This document shows positions 11,073-21,004 of a DNA stretch of 64,000 nt, piece by piece; the first letter of the stretch is position 1; each line of letters opens with the position of its first letter. Location: NCBI GenBank assembly GCA_003339415.1, contig PDHQ01000023.1:57892-121891 (forward strand), written 5' to 3'. Under the pieces are notes generated by a model. That model had not been told where the DNA came from and made no database searches. It saw nothing but the letters and a program-made list of their open reading frames with translations. Source of the DNA: Ophiocordyceps camponoti-saundersi (nom. inval.) (taxonomy: Eukaryota > Ascomycota > Sordariomycetes > Hypocreales > Ophiocordycipitaceae). The position numbers and the translations under genes were made by a program.

Positions 11073-13127
11073 TTACTCGGGCCCGAGCCTCGTCCTGATC
11101 CATTCAGACCACTTGCCCAGATCCTCAAAGTACTCCAGCGCCTTTGCAAGATGCTGCCTCGTCACCTCCTTCCCTTTACCCTTGCCACCCGCCGACTCCA
11201 GCACGTTATCCTCGATAACCTCGACGACGCCGCCTTGGACCACCTTGATCGTCACGTCGGCAGTGGCGGTGTCGCTGAGAGGGAACATGACCTGAAGGTG
11301 CGGCGCGGCATGTATCCAGAAATTAACTTTCAACTTGGTCGTGTCGACGGGAACGGTCGAGTCTTTGGTGAACGACTGTAGCTGAGCCTGTGTCGTGGCC
11401 GTCGTCGAAGTCGTCGTCGCCGCCGTCGGTACGTCTGCCGCCGCTGCTTCGTCGTCTGCCGTCTGGCCGCCAAAGCTATTCTCCAGCAACGTCGATACAA
11501 AGGCGTATTGTCGGAGGAGGGGCAGCATGTCGATGAGCTGGCGAGGGTGGGAAAACGGCATCTCCGTCACCACCTGCGAGTAGATGGGCTTGTAGATGAG
11601 GAGGGTGTTGTCGTGATGGCGGAAAAAGGGCTTGCCGCCGTCGCGGGGGAAGACGCGGACGCGGTGGCGGGAGCGCGTTATCGCACGTGGCTCGCTGGGC
11701 TCAAGCCGTGTGCCGGGACGGATCGGGAAGAGGAGGCTGTCAAAGGTCGGGCCAAGCTCCGCGTCGGGCGGGTTGACCGCGGCGCACATGTAAAGACGCA
11801 ACCAGTCGTTCTGCGGCAGGATGACGGGCGGGTCGAAGCTGACGGTAAACATGACGCGGGGCACGCGAGTCGTCGAGAGGTCGGGCTGCAGCAGGTCCAT
11901 GGCGGCGTCCTTGTTTTCGTCCGACTGGGGCAGCGACACGTTGTCGGGCTCGAGCCAGTCGAGGACAAAGTCATCGGCCTTGGCCACGTCCTTTGCGATC
12001 CAGTTGTCCGATACTCGGACGGGGGGCAGGCCGAGGCCCTCGATCGGAGCGCAGCTGATGAGCAGGGACCAGACTTTGTCGTGCTCGTCAGCCGTCTTGT
12101 TGTCCGGCAGCGGAGGCGCCAGACGCCACGTCTTCCAGTATTGCACGGCCAGGCCGACCTTGCGACGGGCGTGCATGACGGGAACGCCGTGCCGAGCGCA
12201 CATGGCCGTCGTCGTCAGCTCGGCGTCCGACTTGGCTGCCATGGCCGGGTCCTGACGGATCTTGGCCAGATCCCATTGGTGCAACCTCTCAAGGCTGTCG
12301 TAGATTCCGGCGAGGGCCTCGTGACAGTCGAGACCGGGCACGATGCTGAGCTTGTCGAGCACGGCTAGGCGCTCGAGGTTCGAGGCGAAGCTGGACAGGG
12401 ACTTGGTCAGGGGGCTCTGATCGGGACGCAGCTGCAGGTCCTGGAGCAAGACGCGGCCGGCAGCGTCCATGTGACGGGAAACGGAGGTGGCGGAGCCGTG
12501 ATACGAGAGCGAGACGGACTGAACGATGTTGTTGTCGAGGACGATGTCGAGTGCCATGGCTGAGCCGGCGATGGCGAGGGTGCTCGTCTTGCGACCGCCG
12601 GGCGTCGTCTGCTCCTCTGAGAGCAGTTCGAGGCCGATTCGCTGGGCGAGACGCTCAAGGCCAGCTTTGCTGACAAGGCCGCGCTTCTCCTTTTTCATGA
12701 GGAGTCGAGTCAGCTCTGAGTTTATGAAGAGATGAGATTTTCATGTCGGCTCAGTACTCACAGCCAAGATGCCAAGGATTACGTCGAGCCGCTTAAGCTT
12801 GTCGTCTTCGCCCGTGAGGGCAGACCCGAGGCCTTCTAAGCCCGCGACGTTATCGAGACCTATATCGAAACCAGGGCCGATGCCGAGGGCGCCCATGGCG
12901 GCGGCAGTCGACGGGCTGTCAAAGTTGAAGGCGCCCAAGGCACCATGGTGGGCAGGCGACTTCTTGACCTGCTGCGGGGAAGACTTAGTTCCACGGGGCG
13001 AGAAGGCGGCATGAGCCGGGTTGGAGAAGGGCGTAGAGACGGGCGGGGTGGCGGCGGCGAGCTGGGAGGGAGTGCGTCCCTGCTGGGAGGGAGCATGCTT
13101 CATGGGCGTGGGCGTGGGCGTGGCCAT
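11073..13127 (-). CDS. MED1: Mediator complex subunit 1 (MED1)
   Basis: Two exons, 13127-12762 and 12689-11073, give a 660-aa protein. The 72-nt intron has donor GTGAGT, branch CTGAC and an AAG acceptor; the phase-0 join reads DVILGILA-EKRGLVSKAGLERLAQ, the form expected in fungal MED1. The N-terminus MATPTPTPMKHAPSQQGRTP and the SPRGTKSSPQQVKKSP block are hallmarks of the filamentous-fungal protein. MED1 is a middle-module subunit of Mediator, linking activators to RNA polymerase II in the nucleus. An in-frame ATG at 13175 would add 16 Lys-rich residues encoded by a T-run on the + strand; the ATG at 13127 is preferred because it matches the family start. The gene is divergent from the one at 13667. 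Confidence 0.9.
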
Positions 13128-13666
13128 TTTTTTTTTTTTTTTTGCAGTGTTTACTCTCTGCGAGAGAGAGAACACGGGTCTTTTGTCGACGATGACATGT
13201 GACGATGGCGAGATGGGGCGGTTTGTGAGGAGGTTTGTTTGGTGATGTTTGGTGATGATCTCGTTCTTCAGCCTCGTCTCTCAGCCTCGTGCGATTGCGG
13301 GGTGACTTTGGTGAGTGGGGGTAGTGAAGGTGAAGATGAGCCAATGAGAGCAGGGAACTGGAGCGCACCAATCGGATGATGTCTGGTGGATGACGATGAT
13401 GATGATTGCTGCAGCTTCTTGTGGTGCAAGGAAGAAAAGGAGGGATTGATGAGGGAAGAGTTGAGAGAAGAGAGAGAGAGTGAGTGAGAGAAAGAGACAG
13501 AAAGAGAGAAAGAGCAGGAGGGAAGGAAAAGCTTGAGGCGGCCTCTTTGATAAGATTTGATCGCCTTTATTTGTCATCTGTACAGTCATCATCATCATCA
13601 TCATCACCACCGTCTCCATCAGGCTTCAAGCACATAGAGCACCACCACCTCCAGAAGCCGGAAACC
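13128..13666. promoter_or_regulatory. shared divergent promoter region with two CCAAT boxes
   Basis: The 539 bp between the MED1 start and the next gene contain CCAAT on the + strand at 13341-13345 and 13368-13372, close enough to serve both genes, plus GA-rich leader sequence (13470-13520). A T19-20 run (about 13127-13143) abuts the MED1 start codon. Binding by the CCAAT-binding complex is inferred. Confidence 0.4.
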
Positions 13667-14291
13667 ATGAAGTCCATGGCCGAGCGCACAATCCGCGTGC
13701 TCGTGACGCCGACTCCCATCACCTTCCTCGAGCGCCGCGCCGTCCTCCAAGTACTAGAGAGACACGGCGCCATCCAAATGTTTCGCATGACGCCGGTATC
13801 ACACAACTTCATGCAACAGCCATTTCCGTCGTAAAAAAAAGGGGGGCAGTACGGATACTAACGATTTTTTTTAAAAAATGGAACAGAACTATCAATCAAA
13901 CTACATCTCCGTGACCCGCGAACGCGAAACGGCCGAGAGGTTGGTCCGCGCCAGTCCAATCTCTTATCAGCTCCCGGCATCATCATCGTCATCATCTTCG
14001 GCATCAACAGCAGAAGTCACTGAATTCCATCTGGAAATCTTCCCTCAAGCAGATTACAGACACGGGAAAGCGATGAGAACAGTAGCGGAACGTCACTCGT
14101 GGCCTCCCATGTGGCAAAAGGACCACTCGCTCATGGCCACGACGCTGCAGCAATCTCTCCCGCCTACGATTGCGGCCAGGGGCTTGGCTCATTGGTTCCT
14201 ACCCTTTTACAAGGCGCCCACCGTCTACAAGGCCTGGCGCCTGTCTCTGAGGAAGTGGCTGCCGAGTCTGATGGCGGCCGAGAAGAGATGA
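13667..14291 (+). CDS. small conserved ascomycete protein with RRM-like N-terminus
   Basis: Two exons, 13667-13795 and 13887-14291, give 177 aa. The 91-nt intron has an unusual donor (GTATCA), a perfect TACTAAC branch site at 13856-13862 and a CAG acceptor, and both boundaries are phase 0. The first 65 residues (RTIRVLVTPTP, LERRAVLQVLERHG, MFRMTP-NYQSNYISVT, ETAERLV) follow a beta-alpha-beta-beta-alpha order like a short RNA-recognition fold, but no canonical RNP motif is present. A poly-Ser linker follows, then EFHLEIFPQADYRH and a Trp/Pro-rich C-terminal region. I recognise the layout as a conserved unnamed protein of filamentous ascomycetes. No function is assigned. Confidence 0.75.
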
Positions 14292-15018
14292 TGCAGGATG
14301 GGGGGTTGTCGAGCGGGGCGGGAAGCAAATCAGCCAGTTGTTAATGCCCAGTAAAGCTGCACAACAACCTTTACCCCTGTTGTTTACATACATCACCTCT
14401 TTGACCCCCTTTCAATGTCATTTTTTTTTTATTACTCATTTTTCTTCTGTTTTCAGCTGCTCCTGGATCTGCGCCTCCTGCCCTGCCCAGCCACCCCATA
14501 TATGTATGTACGTATGTATGTGAACCAAAGCCGGTGATGCATCATCACATTCGACCCAACAGTTCCAGCCATGAAGAGAGAGAGAGGGAGGGGGAAAAAA
14601 AAAACGCCATATGACGCAATGTCTTATAACAAGCTTTTTTTTTTTGTGTTTTCTTCTCCTTCACTTGCTCACACATCCGAGACAACGAAGATATGAGCGA
14701 GAGAAAGAGTGCGTGTGTAAGAGAGAGACAGAGAGTGAGAGAGAGAGAGAGGAAGAGAGAGAGAGGGGGAGGAAACGGAGAAAAGACTCTTCCTCCTCCT
14801 CCTCCTCCCTACCATCTTACCCAAGTCTATTCGTAGCACCGTCAACTAAGCAACTAACAGGTGCAAAAAAAAAAAAAAGATATACGGCTCATGCAGGCGG
14901 AGACTGCCGGCGCGAAAAGCAGTTCGGCCCACACGCTCTACTCGGCTGTTTGCCATGGGTGTGCCCAGTTATGCCTGGTTATTTTATCTCTGCCATTATA
15001 TCATTAATGTTAAAAGAC

Positions 15019-15052
<34 letters not shown>

Positions 15053-15172
15053 CAGCCCATGTCATGTTTGTTTGCCGCATATCCAAGTAATAATACCGTA
15101 GACGAATCTTATATCCTACACAAACATATCCCTACTTAGCTAGCTGCCTCCTCCTCCTCCTCCTCCTCCGCC

Positions 15173-15212
<40 letters not shown>

Positions 15213-15293
15213 TCTCTCTCTTCTCTTCCCCTCTTCTCTCTCCCGTCTCTCTCTCTCTCCCCTCTTCTTCTTCTTCTCCTGCAAACAATCATC
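14292..15293. other. intergenic region with simple repeats
   Basis: No coding region was recognised. It contains GA-rich tracts (14696-14770 and a pure GA run at 15022-15051), A-runs and a long CT-rich leader (15150-15280) directly before the PalI-like gene. CT-rich leaders are common upstream of fungal start codons. Confidence 0.55.
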
Positions 15294-16010
15294 ATGGGCT
15301 TCGGCACCTTCGTCCACCACATCGGCACCCTGCTACTCCTCGTAGCAACGGTCCTCCTCATCGTCGTCGACGTCACCGCCCCCGTCGTCGACTACCTAGC
15401 CATCATGCGCGTCGACCTCGGCCCCAAAGTCCAAGGCTCGCAGGTGACCTTTGGCAGCTTCGGCTACTGCCATCGAGGCATCCGAGGCGACACAGACCAG
15501 TGCTCCCACCGACACATCGGCTACAACCCTGCCGCCGTCATGCACGCCATCGACGGCAGCGACTTCAGCACCGCCGCCGAGAATACGTCAAAGGGTCTTA
15601 CGCGCGTCATGATCTTGCATCCCGTCGCTACCGCTCTTTGCTTCATTGCCTTTCTTCTCTGTCTCAGCGCCGGTATCATCGGTTCCGTCTTGGCTTCCGT
15701 CTTCTCGGCTTTGGCCTTTATCGTCACCGTCGTCGCCATGGCCTGCGATTTCGTCGCCTTTGGCATTATAAAGCACGATGTTAATGGCAATGGCCGGAGT
15801 CGCGCTCACTGGGCTTCGGGTATCTGGTGCGTCCTCGCCGCCGCCATCTTCACCCTCGTTGCCACCCTCGTCGTCCTCCTCACCTGCTGCGCCGGACGGG
15901 CCAAGAAGCGTCGCGATGCCGCCAACCCTCCTCCAAAGGAGTCGACGTCACTGAACCCGAATGCCCGTCTACCGTTCTGGAAACGTCCTCCTTTCAAGCG
16001 AGCCTCGTAG
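15294..16010 (+). CDS. SUR7/PalI family four-pass membrane protein
   Basis: A single exon of 238 aa. Four hydrophobic segments are visible: about residues 10-30 (TLLLLVATVLLIVVDVTAPV), 106-128, 130-155 and 175-202, the last ending in a Cys-rich membrane edge and a basic tail (AKKRRD). The first extracellular loop carries the family GxWGYC-like motif as FGSFGYC, followed by C and GYN (DTDQCSHRHIGYN), typical of SUR7/PalI (Rim9) proteins. PalI/Rim9 acts at the plasma membrane in ambient-pH sensing and Sur7 proteins mark eisosome domains. The sequence supports the family but does not decide between them; the tail is shorter than in classic PalI. The start follows a CT-rich leader. Its 3' end converges on the O-methyltransferase gene. 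Confidence 0.8.
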   Translation: MGFGTFVHHIGTLLLLVATVLLIVVDVTAPVVDYLAIMRVDLGPKVQGSQVTFGSFGYCHRGIRGDTDQCSHRHIGYNPAAVMHAIDGSDFSTAAENTSKGLTRVMILHPVATALCFIAFLLCLSAGIIGSVLASVFSALAFIVTVVAMACDFVAFGIIKHDVNGNGRSRAHWASGIWCVLAAAIFTLVATLVVLLTCCAGRAKKRRDAANPPPKESTSLNPNARLPFWKRPPFKRAS

Positions 16011-16246
16011 TGGCCGGGCATGTCTCGTCGACTTGTCTCGCCCGGAGAGGCGGCAAAGCACGTTGGTTGGAGAGGGAGAGCATCTAATGGGCGTTGATAA
16101 TGACTGACGTTTCCAAAGGAGAATGAAAGGGGGAAAAGAAGACACCATGTATGTATAGATTTATATCCCACTAATGCGTCTCTTGTGTCATACAACATAC
16201 ATCATCTCGTCCGTATCTTCAATCGTACAAGACCAAAAGCAGTTGC

Positions 16247-17211
16247 TCAGTCACGAAGCCTCAACAGACTAACACCGTCCCAGAGAGGGAGCATGAAAGT
16301 CTCAAGTCTCGGCTCGGCCATACACCGATCGTTAAAGGCTCGAATGGCTTCGATATGACTTCGCCAATCCTTTTCCGAACGCGACTTATCAAACGGTAAA
16401 GAGTCGTCCGCGACGTGACCCGAACGCAGTACGTTGTCGGCGATGATGAGAGCTCCCGGACGGAGAAGTCGAGATGATGAGTTGGGTAGGGATTTGCTGA
16501 GGAGCGTCTCGAGGTAGCCGATGTAGCCTGGTTTGTCGGCGTCGAGGAAGACGATGTCGTACGGTTCTGAGGGGTTCAGTTTCGGGAGACTGGGTGAAGT
16601 TTGAGTTGAGTTAGTTTGGGTTGAAGAGGAATCCTGTTTTTAAGGTGTGAGACTCGGGGGGAAGGGAAGGGAAGGGTATGTGAGACAAGAACGGTTAAGG
16701 GGTTGGGAAAGGAGACGAGAACAGGGTCAAGTGATGGAAGGGGGAAAAGAAGGATAGAAGAAGACCGGGAGAAGAAGTAGAAGAGGAGGAGGAGTAAAAA
16801 AAAAGAAGCAAAAACGTACGTCTCAGCCGCATTCCCAACCACAACCTCAACATTACTCAATCCCCTCTCCTTAAAAGCCCCCCTCGCAATCCCCGCAAGC
16901 CCTTCATCAGCCTCCAATCCGGTAACCCTCCCCCCCTCACCAACAGCATAAGCCCACGCCATAGCCGAATAGCCGACATAAACGCCAACCTCAAGCACGT
17001 TCTTGGCGCCCACGGCCCTAGCAAGGAAGCCATGAAGCTGCGACTGAGCGTTGGACGACAACATCTCCGAATCGTCCCTGCTCGCCGCCGCAGACTCGTG
17101 GTACGCCGTTAGAGGCGCGGGGAGGGCCGTCGAGTGCTCGTATGCGTAGCTTAGGACTTTGTTGCCCGTTGAGGGGTTGCGGTAGAGGTGGCTTGCTTCT
17201 CCTTGCTTCAT
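16247..17211 (-). CDS. SAM-dependent O-methyltransferase (CCoAOMT family 3)
   Basis: Exons 17211-16820 and 16589-16247 encode 244 aa. The second exon lacks its own ATG and is easily missed. The 230-nt intron has donor GTACGT, branch CTAAC and a CAG acceptor, phase 2, giving GNAAET-LPKLNPSEPYD. Family motifs are complete: EHSTALP near the start, SAM-binding VLEVGVYVGYSAMAWA, VTGLEAD, metal-site FLDADK and ADNVL, and a C-terminal LPLWDGVSLLRLRD. These enzymes transfer methyl from SAM to catechol-type hydroxyls using Mg2+; the substrate cannot be deduced. The intron is long for this window and is GA-rich on the + strand. An ATG 96 nt further upstream would add a Pro-rich stretch; 17211 fits the family. 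Confidence 0.88.
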
Positions 17212-17837
17212 CTTGGTTGGTTGGCTTGGTTGTTTGGGACAGGGGATGGGGTTGTGGTGCAGGTTGGTAGATGGGTGAGGAGGTTGATTGGTGAGGAAAC
17301 AGGGCAACAGACACGGAAGAGAAGACAGAGAGAGGAGGGGAAAGAAAAGGGTTCCCTCGTATAATAGATTCGTCAGAGAGAGTCATGGAGGGAGGGGGCC
17401 ATCACGTGGGCTGAGGCGTTCCTTGACGCACCATCATGACTTGTCTTCCCTTTCCCCGCCCCCTTTTTTTTTATCTCTGACATCTGCTTGTCGTATCAGA
17501 TGGTGTTGCAAGTCATTTGTAAGCCTAGTCCAAACCCATCCGTCGGTTATGAAGCCTCAACTACGTCAGATCAAACATCACCATCAACGGTTTCAAGACA
17601 GAGCAATGAAGACAAAATAACTTCCGTATATCTGTTGCTGTAAGCAACTGTGTACTTGTAACTACTTTTCTCTTCAACATTACATTCCATTATCAACCAT
17701 CTTTTTCCCCTCCGTCCTCATCCTCACCCTCACCCTCACTCTCATCCTCACTCTCACCCTCATCCTCCACCACATCATACATACCCTCACTCACAAAGCA
17801 GAAAAGTAGTTTTTCTCTCTCTCTAAAAAATACTCCC
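17212..17837. other. intergenic region between two minus-strand genes
   Basis: This is the promoter of the O-methyltransferase gene plus the 3' UTR of the GPI protein gene. No coding potential was recognised. A CT-rich (TCACCC)-like stretch occupies about 17705-17780. Confidence 0.5.
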
Positions 17838-19367
17838 TTACAACATGAGCAAGTTGGCCACAATGGCGGCAACGACAAGGCCAGTTCCGGCCTTGAAGCC
17901 CGAAGAAGCGCCGTTGATGATCGTCGCCGGAGGGGGCGGGTTGTACGCCGGGGAAGACGTCGAAGGAGGCGAGCCGCCAATCGGTCCGGGACTAACCGGC
18001 ACCGAGGGCGAGCTGTCGATGGGGCCGGGGCTGACCGGCGCCGGCTGGGGAATGTCCGCCGGAGGAGCCGGCTGAGACGCGGGTGGGGCCGGAGCCGCGG
18101 CAGGTGGGGGCGGCGCTGGGGCCGCAGCGGGTGGAGGTGGAGCCGCAGCGGGGGGCGCCGGGGCATAAGCTGGCGGGGCCGGAGCGGCAGCGGGGGGCGG
18201 GGGGACGTAAGCAGGAGGCGCCGGGGCAGCGGGAGCAGGGGCGGCGGGGGCAGGGGCGGCGGGAACCGGGACAACGACCGGGGCCTTGGCCTTCTCCTCC
18301 TTCTTCTCCTCCTTCTTCTCCTTCTTCAGCTCCTTCTCCTTATACTCCTTGTGCTCATGTCCCTCACGGTGGTGATGTCCATGACGATGATGGCGATGAT
18401 GACCATGGTGATGACGGAAGTGACCATGGCGATGGTGTCCATGGCGGTGACGGTGATGGCCGTGAGCGTAGTGAATCTTGCACCGTTCACCGCATCCGTT
18501 CCGACGATGGCACTGGTCACGGCAGCGATCATTGTTGCCGCACCTGTTGCAGTTGTCGTTGTTACCGCACCTGTGGCAGCCGTTACGGCCCTGACCGTCA
18601 CGAAGTCCGTCGCGGCCCTGACCGACGCGGCCACCGCCTTGGCCGTTGCCACCGACGGGATCCACCACGATGATTCTGTTCCCGTTGTTGCCGCCAATCC
18701 GGCCGTTGCCGTTGTTGTTGGGATCGTTGGGATCGTTGTCGCCGCCGTTGGCAAGGTTTCGGTTCAGCTGCGCCTGACGAAGGTTTTCCTGGATCTGGTT
18801 GAGCTCTCGCAGCTGCTGAAGCCGGAGACGCTGGTTTGCGTTCGTAGGGTCATTGGTGTTTTGGTTGTTGTTGTCCTGATTGTTGTTCTGGTTGTTGTTG
18901 TCGTTGTTGCCGTTGTTGTTATTGTTATTGTTGTTGTTGTTGTTGTCGTTGTTGTGGTTGTTGTTGCCTCTGTCATCATCTTCTCCTCCCCCCCCACGCT
19001 TCACAAGCCCCTGAGCCACCTCCTCAGCGCCCACCACGCCCGTCTGCTCCGGCGCGAGATAAGTCACGACATCAATGATCGTCGGCTGAGTCTTGTCACT
19101 TTGCTTCGACTTCTTGCCGGACTTAAACGAATCCTTGTTGCTGGACGAATTCGAAGTGCCATTCCCAGATTTCGTCACGGCAGGGGCAATCACCTTGAAA
19201 TTGGTCGGTACCACCAGAACCATCGTCGTCGTCGTCGTCTTCGTCGTCGTCTTCGTCGTAGCTCTCACCGGCGGCAGCCCCTGCTGCGGCGGCGGTGGCG
19301 GCGGCGGCATTGCCGTCGCGGCTGCCAACCCGACGAGGGCCAGCACGGTAATGGCCTTGCCCGGCAT
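17838..19367 (-). CDS. secreted GPI-anchored protein with Cys8 and His-rich core
   Basis: A single exon of 509 aa. Residues 1-19 form a signal peptide (GKAITVLALVGLAAATA). Then come a Pro run, a Thr-rich segment, a likely Kex2 site (KR at 123-124), a poly-Asn tract (135-172), a Gln/Arg/Leu helix-like stretch (179-205), a Gly/Asn part, eight cysteines (264-296, spaced CxxC-x5-CxxC-x5-C-x3-C-x5-C-x3-C), a His-rich block (299-339, HGHHRHRHGHHRHGH-like), a Lys/Glu-rich segment, a long Pro/Ala region and a C-terminal GPI signal (NGASSGFKAGTG then LVVAAIVANLLML). The layout predicts a wall or membrane protein able to bind Zn, Cu or Ni; metal binding is inferred. Low-complexity DNA gives long shadow frames on the other strand. 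No family was recognised. Confidence 0.8.
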   Translation of the reverse strand: MPGKAITVLALVGLAAATAMPPPPPPPQQGLPPVRATTKTTTKTTTTTMVLVVPTNFKVIAPAVTKSGNGTSNSSSNKDSFKSGKKSKQSDKTQPTIIDVVTYLAPEQTGVVGAEEVAQGLVKRGGGGEDDDRGNNNHNNDNNNNNNNNNNNGNNDNNNQNNNQDNNNQNTNDPTNANQRLRLQQLRELNQIQENLRQAQLNRNLANGGDNDPNDPNNNGNGRIGGNNGNRIIVVDPVGGNGQGGGRVGQGRDGLRDGQGRNGCHRCGNNDNCNRCGNNDRCRDQCHRRNGCGERCKIHYAHGHHRHRHGHHRHGHFRHHHGHHRHHRHGHHHREGHEHKEYKEKELKKEKKEEKKEEKAKAPVVVPVPAAPAPAAPAPAAPAPPAYVPPPPAAAPAPPAYAPAPPAAAPPPPAAAPAPPPPAAAPAPPASQPAPPADIPQPAPVSPGPIDSSPSVPVSPGPIGGSPPSTSSPAYNPPPPATIINGASSGFKAGTGLVVAAIVANLLML

Positions 19368-20343
19368 CTTTTCTCACCAAGTAAAACGAACGAAGGAGAA
19401 AGTCAGGAGGATAAGGAAACGGGGGGGCTACCCAAAACGATTGACTGAAAGAGGTGATGGGGTGATGAGTGAATGAGTTTGGCCTTTATCTCCTGGGTGA
19501 TATTGACAGCTTTATAGACAGATCGCCGCTCCATCATCTTCCCTCCTCCAGCTCCTCCTCCTCTCCCCTCTCCTTCTTCCCTCCTCCTTTCCCCTCTCCT
19601 TCTTCCCCTCCTTCTTCCCCTCCTTGCCCCTCGACGTTTCGCATTCTCGGGAGGTTGGCGGTCCACAGAAGGTTCTCGTGGGCGGTGGCGATAGTCAAGT
19701 GGTTGATGCCGTCTGGTGATTTCCGTTAATGACCTCGAACAACAACAAAAAGGAGGAGGAGAGGGGAAGGGAGAGGGGAGGGCAGAAGAGGGGCAATGAA
19801 AAGTAAGAACAGCCAGCATCTTTGCCTCAGGTTCAAAGAGGGGATTATGAGATTGATAGTCCCGAGCCTGGCTCAACAAGAGAAAGTCTCCTCGCCGCAA
19901 GACGGGAGCTAGATCTCAGAAGAGGAGTTGCTCTGCCGCTGCATCGATTGGAGAGGCGAGAATAGGCCGAATTTAATATAGCATCGTAGCCTCATCTCTG
20001 GTCTCGGATGGCATTAAAGTGCTCGACTGATCAGGCCACTTCTTGACGCACCCACTAGGTCAATTCCGTGGACGCCTTTTAAGCCTCATTTCCATGGCTT
20101 GGTCCGAAGCTTATGAAGCTGGGAGTTGCCATGATTCAGAACGGCAACCGAGCTCTTGAATCGAAGCGGTATAGGCCCTACTTGCCACCATCACCAAGCG
20201 AGAGTTGGCGGCTCGTAAAATCCAAATTGCTCGTCTCAAAAGCTAGCCGCTAACAACAAAGCCCGTAGTCCACGGCGAATGCCACACGTTACCAAACTCA
20301 TGCTCGCTTATGATGTGAAACTTGCTCGACAACTCCCAAATCG
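19368..20343. other. intergenic region, no gene seen
   Basis: This is the upstream region of the GPI protein gene and the 3' side of the ORMDL gene. A CT-rich tract with CTCCT repeats lies at 19545-19630. No supported coding region. Confidence 0.5.
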
Positions 20344-21004
20344 CTACAGCTCGGGTGGCCCAGAGAAGAGGCCGAAACGCATCCTGTGACTCTATCGGCG
20401 CAGAGTTAGCACAATGCAAGGTCTGGAGGCTGGGTTGGACGGTACGCACAAAGGGAAGTTTGGGGACGATAACGGCCATGACGGCGAGAAAGTTTATAAT
20501 GAAATACGCCAGGTCGTAGTGGGTGTAGTGGGTGCTTAGCAGAAAAAGGATGATGGGCACGCCTAGCAGAAACTTTTTGGTGGGCGTGTATTGTGCTCCG
20601 TTGTCGATCTGCTCCCACATGTTGAGGTTGTCAAAGGCTCCGCTGTTGAACTCGAAGGGAACGCCGCGGACATAGTGGAACATGAGGTAGGAACCGAACA
20701 TGTACGTCATGTTTGTGAGTGTCCACGAAGTCTCGTTGGAAACACCCGGGATCACGTCATAGAATATTTTGAGGCAGGCTATGACAACGATGTGGATGGT
20801 CCAGGCACCTGCAGCGCATCGTCAGCACAGCCGCGGGCAACGGTCACCGTTTTTACCCTCACCTTTGGCATTGGTCCAGTTGGCGTTCAGGTTGGGCAGC
20901 GCCGCCTGGTCGCTGATCTGCTCGAGCGTCTCGGGAGGTTCGTGGTAGACCTGCAGGATGCTGCTAGATCTCCTCCGGCGGGTGCTGCTACTGCTGTCGT
21001 CCAT
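20344..21004 (-). CDS. ORM1: ORMDL-family regulator of serine palmitoyltransferase
   Basis: Three exons, 21004-20863, 20808-20450 and 20391-20344, encode 182 aa. The introns (54 and 58 nt; donors GTGAGG and GTGCGT; acceptors CAG and TAG) join with correct phase. The final 16-codon exon, SHRMRFGLFSGPPEL, has no ATG-initiated frame of its own length. Family landmarks are the basic RRRRSSS N-terminus (phosphorylation region in yeast Orm1/2), DQAALPNLNANWTNAKGAW, SWTLTNMTYMFGSYLMFH, MWEQIDNGAQYTPTKKFL and FLLSTHYTHYDLAYFIIN. Orm proteins are ER membrane proteins that restrain serine palmitoyltransferase and so control sphingolipid synthesis. The yeast symbol is used for family only, since yeast has two copies. 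Confidence 0.93.

Noticed and set aside
11508..12368. 286-codon plus-strand frame opposite MED1
   Set aside because: Antisense shadow; the MED1 exon on the other strand matches its family end to end.
18351..19448. 365-codon Val/Thr-rich frame opposite the GPI protein, suggestive of a membrane protein
   Set aside because: It reads the complement of Asn/His/Pro codon runs, giving poly-Val; the minus frame has a signal peptide and GPI signal.
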